A stretch of 64,000 nucleotides of DNA from Patiria pectinifera (lineage: Eukaryota; Echinodermata; Asteroidea; Valvatida; Asterinidae): positions 39,948,900 through 40,012,899 of the forward strand of contig CM057149.1 in the NCBI GenBank assembly GCA_029964075.1, given 5' to 3'. The number at the start of each line of letters is the position of its first letter. The first letter of the stretch is position 1. Below are positions 11,853 through 23,078 of the stretch, in pieces. Made by a program: the position numbers and the translations under genes. The notes under the pieces were generated by a model. That model saw only the letters and a program-made list of their open reading frames with translations. It did not search any database and was not told the DNA's origin.

Positions 11853-12897
11853 CTAAAGGACAGGATTAAAAAGGAAATAATGGGGGGGGGTAGTCAACAT
11901 TTGCTAGTGTGATGCAAGAAAAGAGCAAGTTCAATCAAGAACTATAGTAAAGCATACTGCATGCTTGATAATGGACAATGACGCCACAACTTTGCTGTAA
12001 AAATGTGTGCCTGATGAGATCATCTCATTCAAAGCTGGGGTTGAACAACATGATTTTGACTTGGAGTACGTAAAATGTTATACCTTTGGTACATTGTGTA
12101 CAAATTCTGTAAAATTTACTCTGAAAGGAGAAAACTGCATCGGAAAATTGTGACTTAAACTAAGCAAAATCCCTATTTGCTGGGGTTTCGAATGGATTGG
12201 ACTCCAGACGTTAATAGCTTGTATGACCTCAATGATGTGGAAGTGTGTATTGTCACGAATAACAAGGACTGGTATACAAGTCTATTCTTCATTATAATAC
12301 ACTGTGTATAAGAGTGTAAATGTACATGACCCACTTGGTTACGTCATCAGTTTTAGCCAATAGGGTAACAGCTTAAGTCATGTGCTGGGCTCTAGATTGG
12401 TGCGGGTAGATTGTGTGTTTAAGATTCTTCATTGTGTGTTGCATACTTTGAACACTGAAAGCTGAGCGATCGACACGCTAAATTTCGCTAGCTAGAACTG
12501 GAGAAGAACGGAGGCCTGCTGATTGGGAGAAAAGTATTATTCCTGGTAAAGTTACTTATTGTCATCCATTGTCAACAAACGATTGCTTATATTGCTGTAA
12601 GGATAATTTGAGGTTAACTCATGTTGCTTTGTGCTTTGGTGGGTCAGTGTAATTTTCTAGGCTTGCAGTGTGGGAGCAGAGCCAGTGCCATACTTGTAAA
12701 CAAACATATTGTTTATTTAGTGCTGAATGGGTCACAGAATTCAGGGCTGAAAGGATACAGGTCGAGCGTTTACGCCTGTACAAAGGCCCCCTCAAGACAG
12801 AGTTCAAACAGACAGTGAAAACAGAACTCTAACTTGTATCACTCCGGTCCGATTTCCAGCAAGTTTATTATGATAAGTGATCTTCAGTTGTTCATAT
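11853..12897. other. HUWE1 intron, no element with clear ends
   Basis: Contains a run of eight or nine G near 11882 and mixed sequence. The open frames at 12619-12818 lie on both strands and have no recognisable domain. Confidence 0.4.
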
Positions 12898-13078
12898 ATG
12901 TGGGTGACATCTATGGGTTACATCCGCGGATGGAATTTGAGGATGACACACGTGGGTGACATCTGTGGATGACGTTTGCGGACGACATTTGATGGTTACA
13001 TTTGTGGGTTACATTTGTTGGTTACATCTGTGGTTGACACTTGTGGGTTACATTTGTGGTTGACGTTTGCTGTTTACC
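12898..13078. repeat. Degenerate short tandem repeat
   Basis: Roughly 15-bp units of the form GTGGGTTACATTTGT / GTGGTTGACATCTGT repeat with much variation. It lies in a HUWE1 intron. Confidence 0.7.
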
Positions 13079-13388
13079 AATTACACTAGTTGCATAAGAG
13101 CCAAAAGAAGTCCTGTATATTGTAAAGGTATTTAATGAGAGTGAACAAAAAAGGAAATAGATTGATTGTCCCTGCACAGAAATAAACCGTCCTTCGTCTA
13201 TTATTGTGTCCTAATTACTGCATGAACCCAAGAGATTAACAATCAATTACAAAATGGTGGCAAATTGCTCCCAAAAAGAATCCATGTTTCTCGGGCCCTA
13301 GATCGCTCTAACAATCTCCGCAGTTCCGACAGGTATAACAGGGAATCAAGGCGAGATCCTCCACAGTGTTTAACGCCAGGACTAGTAC

Positions 13389-13481
13389 CTTGCCATGGTT
13401 CCATGTGTTGATGTACACAAGTTCAGCACTCAGATCAGGGCATGACTTGAGCTTCTCAATAAGAATCTTACAATCACCAGG
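13389..13481 (-). CDS. HUWE1: HUWE1-type E3 ubiquitin ligase, coding exon 2
   Basis: This is a 93-nt, phase 0-0 minus-strand exon (31 codons) between a TATTTTCAG acceptor and a GTAC donor. It encodes PGDCKILIEKLKSCPDLSAE, then LVYINTWNHGK. The remembered vertebrate counterpart is PADCRALIDKLKVCND...IKTWNIGK at residues of about 16-50, directly before CELYHWVD. Length, phase and order agree with the neighbouring exons. Confidence 0.92.
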
Positions 13482-13582
13482 CTGAAAATATAAAAGGAGC
13501 ATGCAAAATCTTTATAGAAAAACTTTATGGTTAAAAGAATGCTACAATGTGGTACAAGATCCAAAACTTAGTGTCTTGACTA

Positions 13583-14200
13583 GGCCAAAAAAAAATAGTT
13601 CCGCTTCTTGTAACCCGTCTACCCAATTTTGCCCCTAACCTAATTTGTTTTGGAAAAAAAATGTGGTAAAACAAATCTAAAATCATCAATTACAACCTTT
13701 TACCATGACTACACACTGACACCTTCAAATGATTGAACACAAAAAAATTGCCAAACCAAAAAATATGCCCCTACCTACCCACCCTATTTAAAAATGCCAT
13801 GTAATCGGTTTGCTCGTACCCCCCGCCCTGCAAACAGAACACTGGGACAGGCTGATGAATTTACGCTCTGATTCGATAGATTTTGCGTGACCTGCAAGTC
13901 ATCACTGCCATGCACGACCTTGCAAAGTTTTAAACATCACTCTTTTATTCCCATCCAGTATGGAATGTGTACATTTGTATGAAAAAGTTTTCGGATACCA
14001 CTTGCGCGCATTGGCTAACTGCGGTCTTAAACAGCTGAAGCCAGATGTCTTTATACATAGGTCATGACAAATTACCAAGAATGCCATCCCCACTTCCTTC
14101 ACAAGATTCTGAAGCTTATCAGCGTGTCCCAGAGCCCTGTGTGCAGGGCAGGGGGGTACGAGCGAATGTAATCAGAAGCAGAACCATTTTTTTTTTGCCC
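13583..14200. mobile_element. Foldback MITE with TA duplication (618 bp)
   Basis: The ends read GGCCAAAAAAAAATAGTTC and, inverted, GGGCAAAAAAAAAATGGTTC, with TA at 13581-13582 and 14201-14202. The inverted arms include TTTGCTCGTACCCCCC with GGGGGGTACGAGCGAA, and GGGACAGGCTGAT with ATCAGCGTGTCCC. The left arm has an extra block of about 170 bp. It lies in the first HUWE1 intron seen here. Confidence 0.65.
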
Positions 14201-14612
14201 TATTGATACATTTGACAAAAGACAATTTCACGCACAAGGGGTCAACTTTTGTGGACAGCCATTTTGTCATTTTGTCCAAAACATTTCTGAAAAAAAACCC
14301 ACCTAAAATGAATGAGCCAACTTCCTTCAAATTAACTTCATTTCCAGAACAACCCTGACTTTGATTGATTTAGTTGTTACCATGGTTACAGGTTAACCTT
14401 TCTAGACTACTCTTCTGCACTTCACAACCCTCAAAGTTTTGCAAAACCAATACAGTTTAATAGCACCCACACTTCAAATTCCTTCAAGATAATCTTATGT
14501 GGAGTATGGATTACACTGCACAATTCTTTTGTGTGATTAAGCTCAGGGCACGCAGGCAGATTCTGCTCAGTGCTCACTTTATATCCCTTCATGTCACCAG
14601 AAACTAACTTAA

Positions 14613-15154
14613 AGGTATAGTCCATCATTTGTAATTTGTGCATTTTGTTCGTTCGAAGCAACAAACATTCTCAAATCTAAAGAAGGGTGATAAACAACTA
14701 AGCTGATGAAGTTTCAGCTAAGCTTCAGCTGTATTTTTCGAGAAAAACAACATTCTAAGATCTCGATTTCAAATAAAAAAGTTGCTGAATCATGTTTTGA
14801 ATTGGGCCTGAATTCAGCGTCCGAGACACGTTCGCACTGAGCCGGATGCAGCTACACGATGTCGCGCACTGATCCGACGAATTATAGAAGGTGCGCGCGT
14901 GTGTGCATCGTTTCAATGCTTGCACGCTCTTCGCCGTATAAAAAAAAACCGAACTACTAACGGAAATTTCCAACGGTGCCTCTTAACACCGTTGGAAAGG
15001 CCTTCTTTCGTCGATTTCTTCAAAATGACAGCATGCCAGAAAAAAATAATTTCACAGGGAGTTTAGTTCCCTTACTATCTTTCAACCAAGTATGTTTTTC
15101 AACAATGATTACGTCAGTCACTTTTTGGATAGCTGCAAATGATGGACTATAGCT
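14613..15154. mobile_element. MITE with TTAA target duplication (542 bp)
   Basis: The ends are AGGTATAGTCCATCATTTG and its near inverse CAAATGATGGACTATAGCT. TTAA lies at 14609-14612 and 15155-15158. TTAA duplications mark piggyBac- or Kolobok-type elements. There is no coding capacity. Confidence 0.75.
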
Positions 15155-15318
15155 TTAAAGTGTTTTACATTTTTCTGTAAAGTAGACTTGCCACTTGGAG
15201 AGTCAATACTGTTTTACACCTTACATACTTGTGTGCACATTAATTATAACCCTTCTTGCTACTTCACCAAAATCCGCCAAGGAGTTGAGGATTGAAACAA
15301 AGAGAGGTCAATTGTTAC

Positions 15319-15363
15319 CACTTCTGAAGCACTCTTTTTGAGTTTACTCCGGTCAACTTTCAT
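15319..15363 (-). CDS. HUWE1: HUWE1-type E3 ubiquitin ligase, first coding exon
   Basis: The minus-strand ATG (complement of 15361-15363) opens MKVDRSKLKKSASEV, then a GTG|GTAACA donor in phase 0. The remembered vertebrate start is MKVDRTKLKKTPTEA followed by PADC; here the next exon begins PGDC. This fixes the start codon with confidence despite the exon having only 15 codons. Together the four exons give about 139 codons of the N-terminus. Confidence 0.92.
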
Positions 15364-15402
15364 GATGAATGCAGCTCATCAGGAATCAACGATGAAGAAA
15401 TT
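15364..15402 (-). other. Probable 5' untranslated part of the first HUWE1 coding exon
   Basis: On the minus strand a pyrimidine-rich stretch ending CACACAG lies 39 bases before the ATG and would make a 3' splice site, so an upstream non-coding exon is likely. This is inference from one splice signal; no promoter was identified. Confidence 0.4.
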
Positions 15403-15814
15403 CTGTGTGGGGAGTGAAAAATACAGCTTTTGGTAACTTTACCGGTACATGTATACATAAACGTGCATTTGAACATTGAAACGTTACAAATCCGTCATAA
15501 TGAGTATATTACAAATCTGTCACATTGAGTATAGACCTTATTCAGGGTGAAGCCATTTTTGATCCTTGAATCTATTTTGTAAATTGTTCATTGTTAAATG
15601 AGATGGTGCCAGCTGGCCTCACTTTCATTTTTTTATGTGGCTTAAAACATAAAGTTGTGTTCAATCACGAATTCTAAATTATTGATCATAGCAGACTGGA
15701 TTAAATTTGTAATAAATGATTTTATGAACCTCTATTTCACTGCTTTCATTTCTCGAGGTTCCCAAAAATGGTTATTTATGCTGAGTAGGACATCCAACAG
15801 CCATCGGGTCTACT
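15403..15814. other. Non-coding, nothing recognised
   Basis: AT-rich sequence upstream of the HUWE1 start; it may be 5' intron or promoter. Confidence 0.3.
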
Positions 15815-16100
15815 GAAACAAATTATAATACGTTTTTGTTTCATATTTTAACGTGATGGAGGTGCTGAAATTTTGCTCACATATATTCCTTGTGTCCAGA
15901 ATTATGCCAACATGTGCGCCAGGTTTGGTAAAGGTAAATATGTCCGTGGGCGACGTGTTTACCGAAAATATACCCAGATCCCCACTATCGTCAAAACCCA
16001 GCTTATGCATAACTCTGGACACATGGAATATGTAAATGAAATGTTCAGCTTCCTTCATCATGCACAAATATGAAGAAAAAAATCGTTTAATTGTTTTCAC
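15815..16100. repeat. Imperfect hairpin, arms about 110-140 bp
   Basis: TTGTGTCCAGAATTATGC on the left faces GCATAACTCTGGACACATG on the right, and both arms extend outward (TTTCATATTTTAACG versus AAATATGAAGAAAA). This explains open frames on both strands. It is probably a worn foldback element. Confidence 0.6.
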
Positions 16101-16517
16101 TATGGCAACAGATGCTTATACGCTGGACTCTGTCGCGTGTCATGCGTGTACACAACATGCTCGGTAACGTAACAAAATCGCGCTCGGGACCATCAAAGGA
16201 ACCCTGGGCATGGCGTTGTTCAACAGCGGAGTTTGTGTATCGAAGCAGGCATGGTCGTGTCCCCTGCCCTTCGCGTACATGTTTGTATCGTGAACCATCT
16301 AGTCCATAGAGAATGTGTTGCTAGTTACTAGCCCCCAATCAAAATCTTCAGATTTCACCCCCAAAACAGTCTCCAAACTGCCTTATGCGACCCTGTAGGC
16401 TTCAGTGGGAATTGGAAATACAAATGGTGGTGGTTAGGTTTACATACCTTTTGGAAGAAAAGAGAAATTTCACCTTCAATTCGGGAAACATCCTTGTTAC
16501 AAACACCTTGTTTGAGG

Positions 16518-16727
16518 CTGCCATTTTGAATTCAGGAAAAGCATCAGACAGACCAATCACAGGGCACCTTAATTGGTCACCTGGATTGGTGACCAATCAA
16601 AGTGCCCTGTGATTGGTCAGGTGACAAATCAAAGTGCCCTGTGATTGGTCTGTCTGATGCTTGCCAGGAAACAGTCTAGCCAGCCATGCACCAGTCTATT
16701 TTTCCTGAATTCAAAATGGCAGCCTAT
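16518..16727. repeat. Hairpin element with repeated ATTGGT (CCAAT) boxes
   Basis: GCATCAGACAGACCAATCAC faces GTGATTGGTCTGTCTGATGC, and further out GGCTGCCATTTTGAATTCAG faces its inverse. The centre holds several more ATTGGT/ACCAAT boxes. The right arm has an extra block of about 40 bp. Probably a MITE. Confidence 0.65.
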
Positions 16728-16795
16728 TGCCCGACATTTCCAAATGTTAAAAAAGGCGATTCGTAGAGTCCTAGTTACTCGGGCTACTTTGAAAG

Positions 16796-17577
16796 TAGCT
16801 CTACTGAGTGGAGCGCTGGAACTTCGGTACCCTCCGTACAAGCGCTCCAACGAATCGGCATACTATGACTACACATTTAAATCACTGACACACGGTATGC
16901 ATTTTTGTGCATACCCTTGGGGAGAAAAGGCCCCAAAAAACTGGTTAAGAGAATAAAAGCACAATATATTGTGATAAACTTACCGCTCACAATTAAATGT
17001 CTACTGAGTTGTGCCATCCATTTCTTGGCTAGATCGTCGAACGCGTGTGTGACGTCACTATTGAAGAAAAAACAAGTTGCGCTGAATCAACGACTGTTGC
17101 GTGTAGTGATATGTGCTCCGCGCCAAAAGCCCATACTGTCATACGGCGTGGGGCACCATACACTACACGCAACAGTCGTTGATTAAGCGCAACTTGTTTT
17201 TCTTCAATAATGACGTCACACACGCACTCGACGATCTAGCCAAGAAATGGATGGCACAACTCGGTGGACACATTTAATTGTGAGCGGTAAGTTTATCAGA
17301 ATATTTAGTTTTTTCAAAATTACCAATTGTTGGGAACAATTTAAAAGGTCTTATGGCATGTCATGAATATGTGGGTCTGTCCGGGGTAACTATTTTTCTC
17401 ATTTGTATTCTCTTTACCAGTTTTTAGGGGCATTTTCTCCCAAAGGGTAGGCCTATGCACAAAAATGCATACCGTGTGTCACTGTCAGTGATTTAAATGT
17501 GTAGTCAAAGTATGCCGATTCAGTGGAGCGCTTGTACGGAGGGTACCGAAGTTCCAGCGCTCCACTCAGTAGAGCTA
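16796..17577. mobile_element. Long foldback element, family 1 copy 1 (782 bp)
   Basis: It starts TAGCTCTACTGAGTGGAGCG and ends with the inverse; the arms meet near 17125, so almost the whole element is one hairpin. The 9-bp word GGCTACTTT lies at 16782-16790 and 17578-17586. On the left, five bases separate it from TAGC, so the boundary is approximate. It shares termini and several internal blocks (AAGAAAAACAAGT, CAACGACTGTT) with the element at 19173-20056. No coding capacity. Probably a Mutator-like non-autonomous element. Confidence 0.75.
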
Positions 17578-17917
17578 GGCTACTTTGAACATGTTGAAAG
17601 GTAGACCCGTGTATACAACGCCACGCTGTTGTGTCATTTCGAACCTGGCGAAATTGATCCGCCATACATAATTTCGTACACATGTTGAGTACTCACCTAG
17701 AAATCTAAATTTGCCTTTCCGCGTGTTCAGGATGAGTCATTTCAACGAACTTTGCCGTCAATGAAGACCCATACGAACGTGTAGAAATTAGATTTTAACG
17801 TTAACTGGACAAGTACCCAGGGTCACTTGCGTGCCAAATTATTGGAGCCCTCCGAGCTACCCGTCTGCTTCATGTGACGCATATGATCGGGCGGCGTCAG
17901 ATTGGCCAATCAAGAGA

Positions 17918-18029
17918 CCACGTGATAAACGCAGCTAATAATTTGGAATCGCACTTATGATCCAGACATAACGAGTGCCCAGAGCGTCAGTGCGATACCA
18001 AATTATCCGCAGCATTTATCACGTGGTAA
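17918..18029. repeat. Small hairpin
   Basis: ACCACGTGATAAACGC faces GCATTTATCACGTGGT, with AATTTGG/CCAAATT and GCAC/GTGC pairing inside. The rest of 17587-18464 shows no gene and no other bounded element. Confidence 0.5.
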
Positions 18030-18531
18030 AGCACATGCATCAGGAGGAGGTTGCAGGGCATCGAGATCTTGCCAGATTTTACCTCGAATTTCGTTTAAAT
18101 GCCAGATTTGGCGTAAAAGCAGATTTCAACATGTTCAAGAAAGCTTGATACAGTATGATATGTGAGTACTTATCACACGGTAAAGCAATTTTCAGTTTTT
18201 GTCACGGAAGGACGATTTCGCTTGGTTCAAAATGGTACAAGAGCGTGGCGTAGTTTACAAGCCACGTTCACGGGTATAGTTTAAAGGTATTTTTGTCAAG
18301 TACTGTGAGTGATTTTCATGATTTTTGGCAACTTTTGATTTGAATGGTCTGGAAAAATGCGCTCTCCGAAATGAGGATTTATGCGTTGTGGGGCGCTTGT
18401 GCGACAGACCACACAAATGTCAAAAAAGGAGTTCTAACTTCTAGCGCCACAGTTAGTGGGTCTAGGCCTACACTAGCCCGACTTCATCTGGCCGTACAGT
18501 ACTATCGCAAGCTCTGTAGTACGGCCAGAGT

Positions 18532-20149
18532 GCCAATGCTTCCCTAAACGCTAAACTGTGATGTAGCGATTTTGCTACCGATTTGGATCAAGATTATCTT
18601 CTCATCCAAGACAGAAATTTCCAAAGTTAAGGTTCCTAGTCGTAGAGGAATTCATACCTTTTCGAAAAAACGTTCTTTTATCTAAAAATGTTCATCCATC
18701 TGGCCAAAAGACGACTTTCAGTCATCATCTCCCACGAATTTCGTCCCGAAAATTTTCCTCCACGCGATTTCAAAATGGCGGCCGCGTTGTTAATGTATGC
18801 ATTATGCAGGCGCGCTTGGGCAATACTATGAATATGCATTCATTTCATGACGTCTGTCAGGCGTGCGGGGCGGCTGGCCAAACAAAACACGAGGTCATAA
18901 ACTGATCAATGCACATTCATAATCTTGCTCAAGCGCGCCCGCATAATGCATACATTACAACACGGCCACCATTTTGAAATCGCATGGAGGAAGTGGAACA
19001 TTTTCGGGACGATATTTGTGGGAGATGATGACTGAAAGTCGTCTTTTGGCCAGATGGATGAACATTTTTAGATAAAAGAACGTTTTTTCGAAAAGGTATG
19101 ACTATAAGAGTGCCTCTACCATGTCTACGAGTACGACCAGGAACAACTAGGAACCTTAACTTTGGAAATTTCTAGCTCTACTGAGTGGAGCGTTGAATTA
19201 CGGGTACCCCTCCATACAAACGCTCCACCGATTTGCCATACTTTGGTGTCGGCGTCACAGTAGCATAGTGTACATACCCACGCGAGGACAAAAAGACCCC
19301 AAAAAACCCGGTAAAGAAAATACAAATGAGAGAGACAGTTACCCTGGATTGATCTACACATTCATGACATTCCATCAGACCCCTTATATTGTTCCCAAAC
19401 AGCGAAAATTTTGGAAAAAAACAGCAAAATAGTCTGAAAACTTACAGCTCAATGTGTTTGCCGTGAGGCTCAGTCCTTGCCCCGACTTGCCGAATGAGGG
19501 TGTCTGATGTGACGTCACCGGCGTTGCTCGATCGAAGAAAAACAAGTCGCGCTTTATCAACGACTGTTTCGTGTAATGATACGTGCTCCTTGGGTGTGTT
19601 CAAAGCCTATACTGTCGTACGGCGCGGATCGGAGCACGTATCATTACACGAAACAGTCACTGATAAAGCGCGACTTGTTTTTCTTCGATCGTGCAACGCC
19701 GGTGACGTCACGTCAGACGCCCTCATTCGGCAAGTCGGGGCAAAGACTGAGCCTCACGGCAAACACATTGAGCTGTAAGTTTTCAGACTATTTTGCTGGT
19801 TTTTTCCAAAATTTTCGCTGTTTGGGAACAATATGAGGGGTCTGATGGAATGTCATGAATGTGTAGATCAATCCAGGGTAACTGTCTCTCTCATTTGTAT
19901 TCTCTTTACCGGTTTTTTGGGGGTCTTTTTGTCCTCGCGTGGGTATGTACACTATGCTACTGTGACGCCGTCACCAAAGTATGGCAAATCGGTGGAGCGT
20001 TTGTATGGAGGGGTACCCGTAATTCATCGCTCCACTCAGCATGCTCAGTAGAGCTAGGAAATTTCAGTCCTGGATGAGGAGATAATCTCGATCAAAATCG
20101 GTAGCAAAATCGCTACATTACACAGTTTAGCGTTTAGGGGAGCATTGGC
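18532..20149. repeat. Giant hairpin interrupted in its right arm by a younger foldback
   Basis: The left arm from GCCAATGCTTCCCTAAACG to about 18870 pairs with the right arm at about 18890-19163 plus 20057-20149 (CGTTTAGGGGAGCATTGGC). Arms include TTTTCGAAAAAACGTTC and the perfect inverse. The interruption at 19173-20056 is flanked by GGAAATTTC duplications, so the hairpin is older than that insertion. Confidence 0.75.
19173..20056. mobile_element. Long foldback element, family 1 copy 2 (884 bp)
   Basis: It starts TAGCTCTACTGAGTGGAGCG and ends CTCAGTAGAGCTA; the arms are about 430 bp and nearly perfect, meeting near 19610. It is flanked by the perfect 9-bp repeat GGAAATTTC (19164-19172 and 20057-20065). 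The right arm carries a small extra block (CATGCTCAG) near the end. Long arms and a 9-bp duplication fit a Mutator-like element; no transposase is seen. Open frames on both strands are products of the palindrome. Confidence 0.85.
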
Positions 20150-20458
20150 GGTCTGGCCCAGACTGGGACCGTGAGTGCATAAAAACGTGCAAAATTACTA
20201 CTGACGTTTTTTTACTCACCACTCGGCTAATTAATGCCCACACAACACATACATCAAAATGCTTAAGTTGCAAGCATGTCACCTGCAAAATTTGAGACCT
20301 TAAATCCAATTTTAAGGCAAGTTTTTGACAGTTCAAAAACCATCCACGTCATTCTCCATGGCCATGCTTTAGAAATGGTGGTGTGATTCCCAAGGTATTC
20401 TGGGTAGGTGTAGGAAGAGCCTTGCAGCTTACTTGTTTTTTAATCGATGGCCAAATGA

Positions 20459-21034
20459 ACATAGCGCCCTCTGTTAAAAAATGAAACATTCTGGAGCACG
20501 TTTTGGCGCTCTGACCGTAAACATGTTTCTGGTTCGCGGCCGTTTTGGCGCTTCGGTTACACTGAAATGACGTCATTGTTTCGACCAAAGTTGAACCGAG
20601 GTTTGCGGTCGGTTCACTTATGTTTCAAGATGGCGGAAAGGTAAACAAGCTTAGCAGACGACGTTACTTTTTACCATAAATGGGGTTTAAATAGTGGGGT
20701 TTTACTTTCAATTGGTACGAAAGTTGATACAGAATATCAGGCCTACTCTTTTTAGAACTTTAGGGGAAACGCCAGTATAAAAAAAAAACTCCCACTTTTG
20801 CATTGAATGTTATTGTTAATCGTGTCCGGTCGCCGCGTGATTTTTTTGGGGGGGTTGTGCAGTCACGTAGGCAGTAACATGCCGTCATGAACAATTTTCC
20901 GGTCAGTCGTTTTCGCGGTGCACAGGAAACATGTTTCAGGTCACGGCTGTGACGTCAGAAACTTGTTCCAGTTCAAGGGCCGCCAAAACGTGCTCCTGCA
21001 TTCACTCAGGTCTACAAGAGGGCGCTGTTTTATC
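20459..21034. repeat. Diverged inverted-repeat element
   Basis: AGCGCCCTCTG...GGAGCACGTTTTGGCG on the left faces CGCCAAAACGTGCTCC...AGAGGGCGCT on the right, and AAACATGTTTC occurs in both arms. Ends are not sharp. Confidence 0.55.
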
Positions 21035-21362
21035 TACACGATGAAAATGTTTTAGATGAGGAGTCTTTTTGCACAATGCATTGCAGTACACATCAACGTG
21101 ATGTTTCGCGTTTGGATGTCGATAACTCCCAGCAAAATTAGAATTAAACGCTGAATTTTTGGTCATGCAATGCTCACAACACAACAGCAACTTTGCAGGG
21201 CAGAAGTTTCGGGGATTATTGAAGAAACTGTATACACAGTATTGAGAGTCCCAAATTTTCGGACTAGGTCTGGCCGTACTACAGAGCTTGCGATAGTACT
21301 CTGTACTGTACGGCCAGATGCAGTCGGGCTAGGACTACACGATCGCCGGGCTACTGACTGTT

Positions 21363-23069
21363 TAGCCCCACTAGTGTGGCCGTCGGTATGCTGCGCTGAA
21401 CCTCTAGCCATGCTAGCCACACACCGTGGTCCACGCACTACTGAGGACGTTTTCATAAATTTTGCAGGGAATTTCTTACATATGGTTGTATTCTACGATG
21501 TCCCATCTATCACTTCTGGGATGCTTGGATGTAATGATGTTCAATTTTCCGAGATATTCTTGAATCTTTCTGGAGCCCATATGCACTCGTGAAACGTCTG
21601 GTGATGGCAGCCATTTTGAATGTGACAAGAGATGACCTCAAGCTGTGATGTCGCGTTTATGCAAATTACTTGTCGAGAGAGGGCGCGAGTTGCAAAAGCG
21701 ACGGCTGTTTCCTGTACTATGCATTTATCGTCTGGGGGCCACGTGCACTGATCTCTATTCAGCCTTCAGGATCCACGGCACAGGAAACAGCCATCGCATT
21801 TGCAACTCGCGCCCTCTCTCGACAAGCAATTTGCATAAACGCGACGTCACAGCTTGAGGTCATCTCTTGTCACATTCAAAATGGCTGCCATCACCAGACG
21901 TTTCACGAGTGCATATGGGCTCCAGAAAGATTCAAGAATATCTCGGAAAATTGAACATCACTACATCCAAGCATCCCAGAAGTTAGCTGGAGTTACCCAG
22001 CTCTGAGTTTTATCATTGGGTTGTCATCTAGAGCTGGAGCTCATTTTTCTCGAAAACGATAGTATAGTAAAAAAAATTTGGAAAATGTTGAATTTTGTCC
22101 CCGTTACACACTAATTGCAACTGCAACTCACCCCAAACTTGCCTGGAATAACCATTACACAGGTCCTTGAAGTAAAAAACGATCCACGATGAAGATTCAG
22201 CCTACAATTGCAGTGAAAACAGGAAAAATAACCGCTAACCTGACAACCTTGCGTGCATGTCCACGAACGCCGATGGTTTGTGCACAAAAAAAATTTGTGT
22301 ACGATTGAATGGCGGTCGGTTACCGGTACCAGGCTGTCAACTAGTCGTTTTTGCCGGCTGGCGATTGGCTGTTGGCGCATGACGTCGCGCGGAAGCGTAA
22401 CACCCGATGACTGTTTCATGCACTATCGGTTGCGGTTCCAGTACCGCAGCTGTGATGCGAGTGGTAAACTTAATATGAGTACATGAAACAGTCATCGGGT
22501 GTTACGCTTCCGCGCGACGTCATGCGCCAACAGCCAATCGCCAGCCGGCAAAAACGACTAGTTGACAGCCTGGTACCGGTAACCGACCGCCATTCAATCG
22601 TACACAAATTTTTTTGTGTGCACAAACCATCGGCGTTCGTGGACATGCACGCAAGGTTGTCAGGTTAGCGGTTATTTTTCCTGTTTTCACTGCAATTGTA
22701 GGCTGAATCTTCATCGTGGATCGTTTTTTACTTCAAGGACCTGTGTAATGGTTATTCCAGGCAAGTTTGGGGTGAGTTGCAGTTGCAATTAGTGTGTAAC
22801 GGGGACAAAATTCAACATTTTCCAAATTTTTTTTGCCTATACTATCGTTTTTGAGAAAAATGAGCTCCAGCTCTAGATGACAACCCAATGATAAAACTCA
22901 GAGCTGGGTAACTCCAGCTACCCAGAAGTGATAGATGGGACATCGTAGAATACAACCATATGTAAGAAATTCCCTGCAAAATTTATGAAAACGTCCTCAG
23001 TAGTGCGCGGACCACGGTGTGTGGCTAGAGGTTCAGCGCAGCATACCGACGGCCACACTAGTGGGGCTA
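21363..23069. mobile_element. TAGC-ended giant foldback with 9-bp target duplication (1707 bp)
   Basis: It starts TAGCCCCACTAGTGTGGCCG and ends with the perfect inverse. Flanks are the perfect 9-bp repeat CTGACTGTT (21354-21362 and 23070-23078). The left arm runs to about 21718. The right arm is 21781-21983 plus 22930-23069, split by a younger element. The arms are nearly identical, which points to a recent or well-preserved origin. Non-autonomous; probably Mutator-like. Confidence 0.85.
21984..22920. mobile_element. TAGC-ended foldback nested in the right arm of the previous one (937 bp)
   Basis: It starts TAGCTGGAGTTACCCAGCTC and ends with the inverse; the near-perfect arms of about 430 bp meet near 22450. 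Flanks are CCCAGAAGT (21975-21983 and 22921-22929), a perfect 9-bp duplication of the host arm. No coding capacity. Confidence 0.88.
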
Positions 23070-23078
23070 CTGACTGTT

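Larger units (their letters stand above)
18474..21331. mobile_element. Composite TAGC-ended element with 9-bp target duplication (2858 bp)
   Basis: The left end TAGCCCGACTTCATCTGGCC and right end GGCCAGATGCAGTCGGGCTA form a terminal inverted repeat of about 56-63 bp, with a 7-bp indel. The flanks are GGCCTACAC (18465-18473) and GGACTACAC (21332-21340), eight of nine identical. Inside are the hairpin at 18532-20149, the younger foldback at 19173-20056, and another inverted-repeat pair at about 20459-21034. No transposase is seen. Confidence 0.6.
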
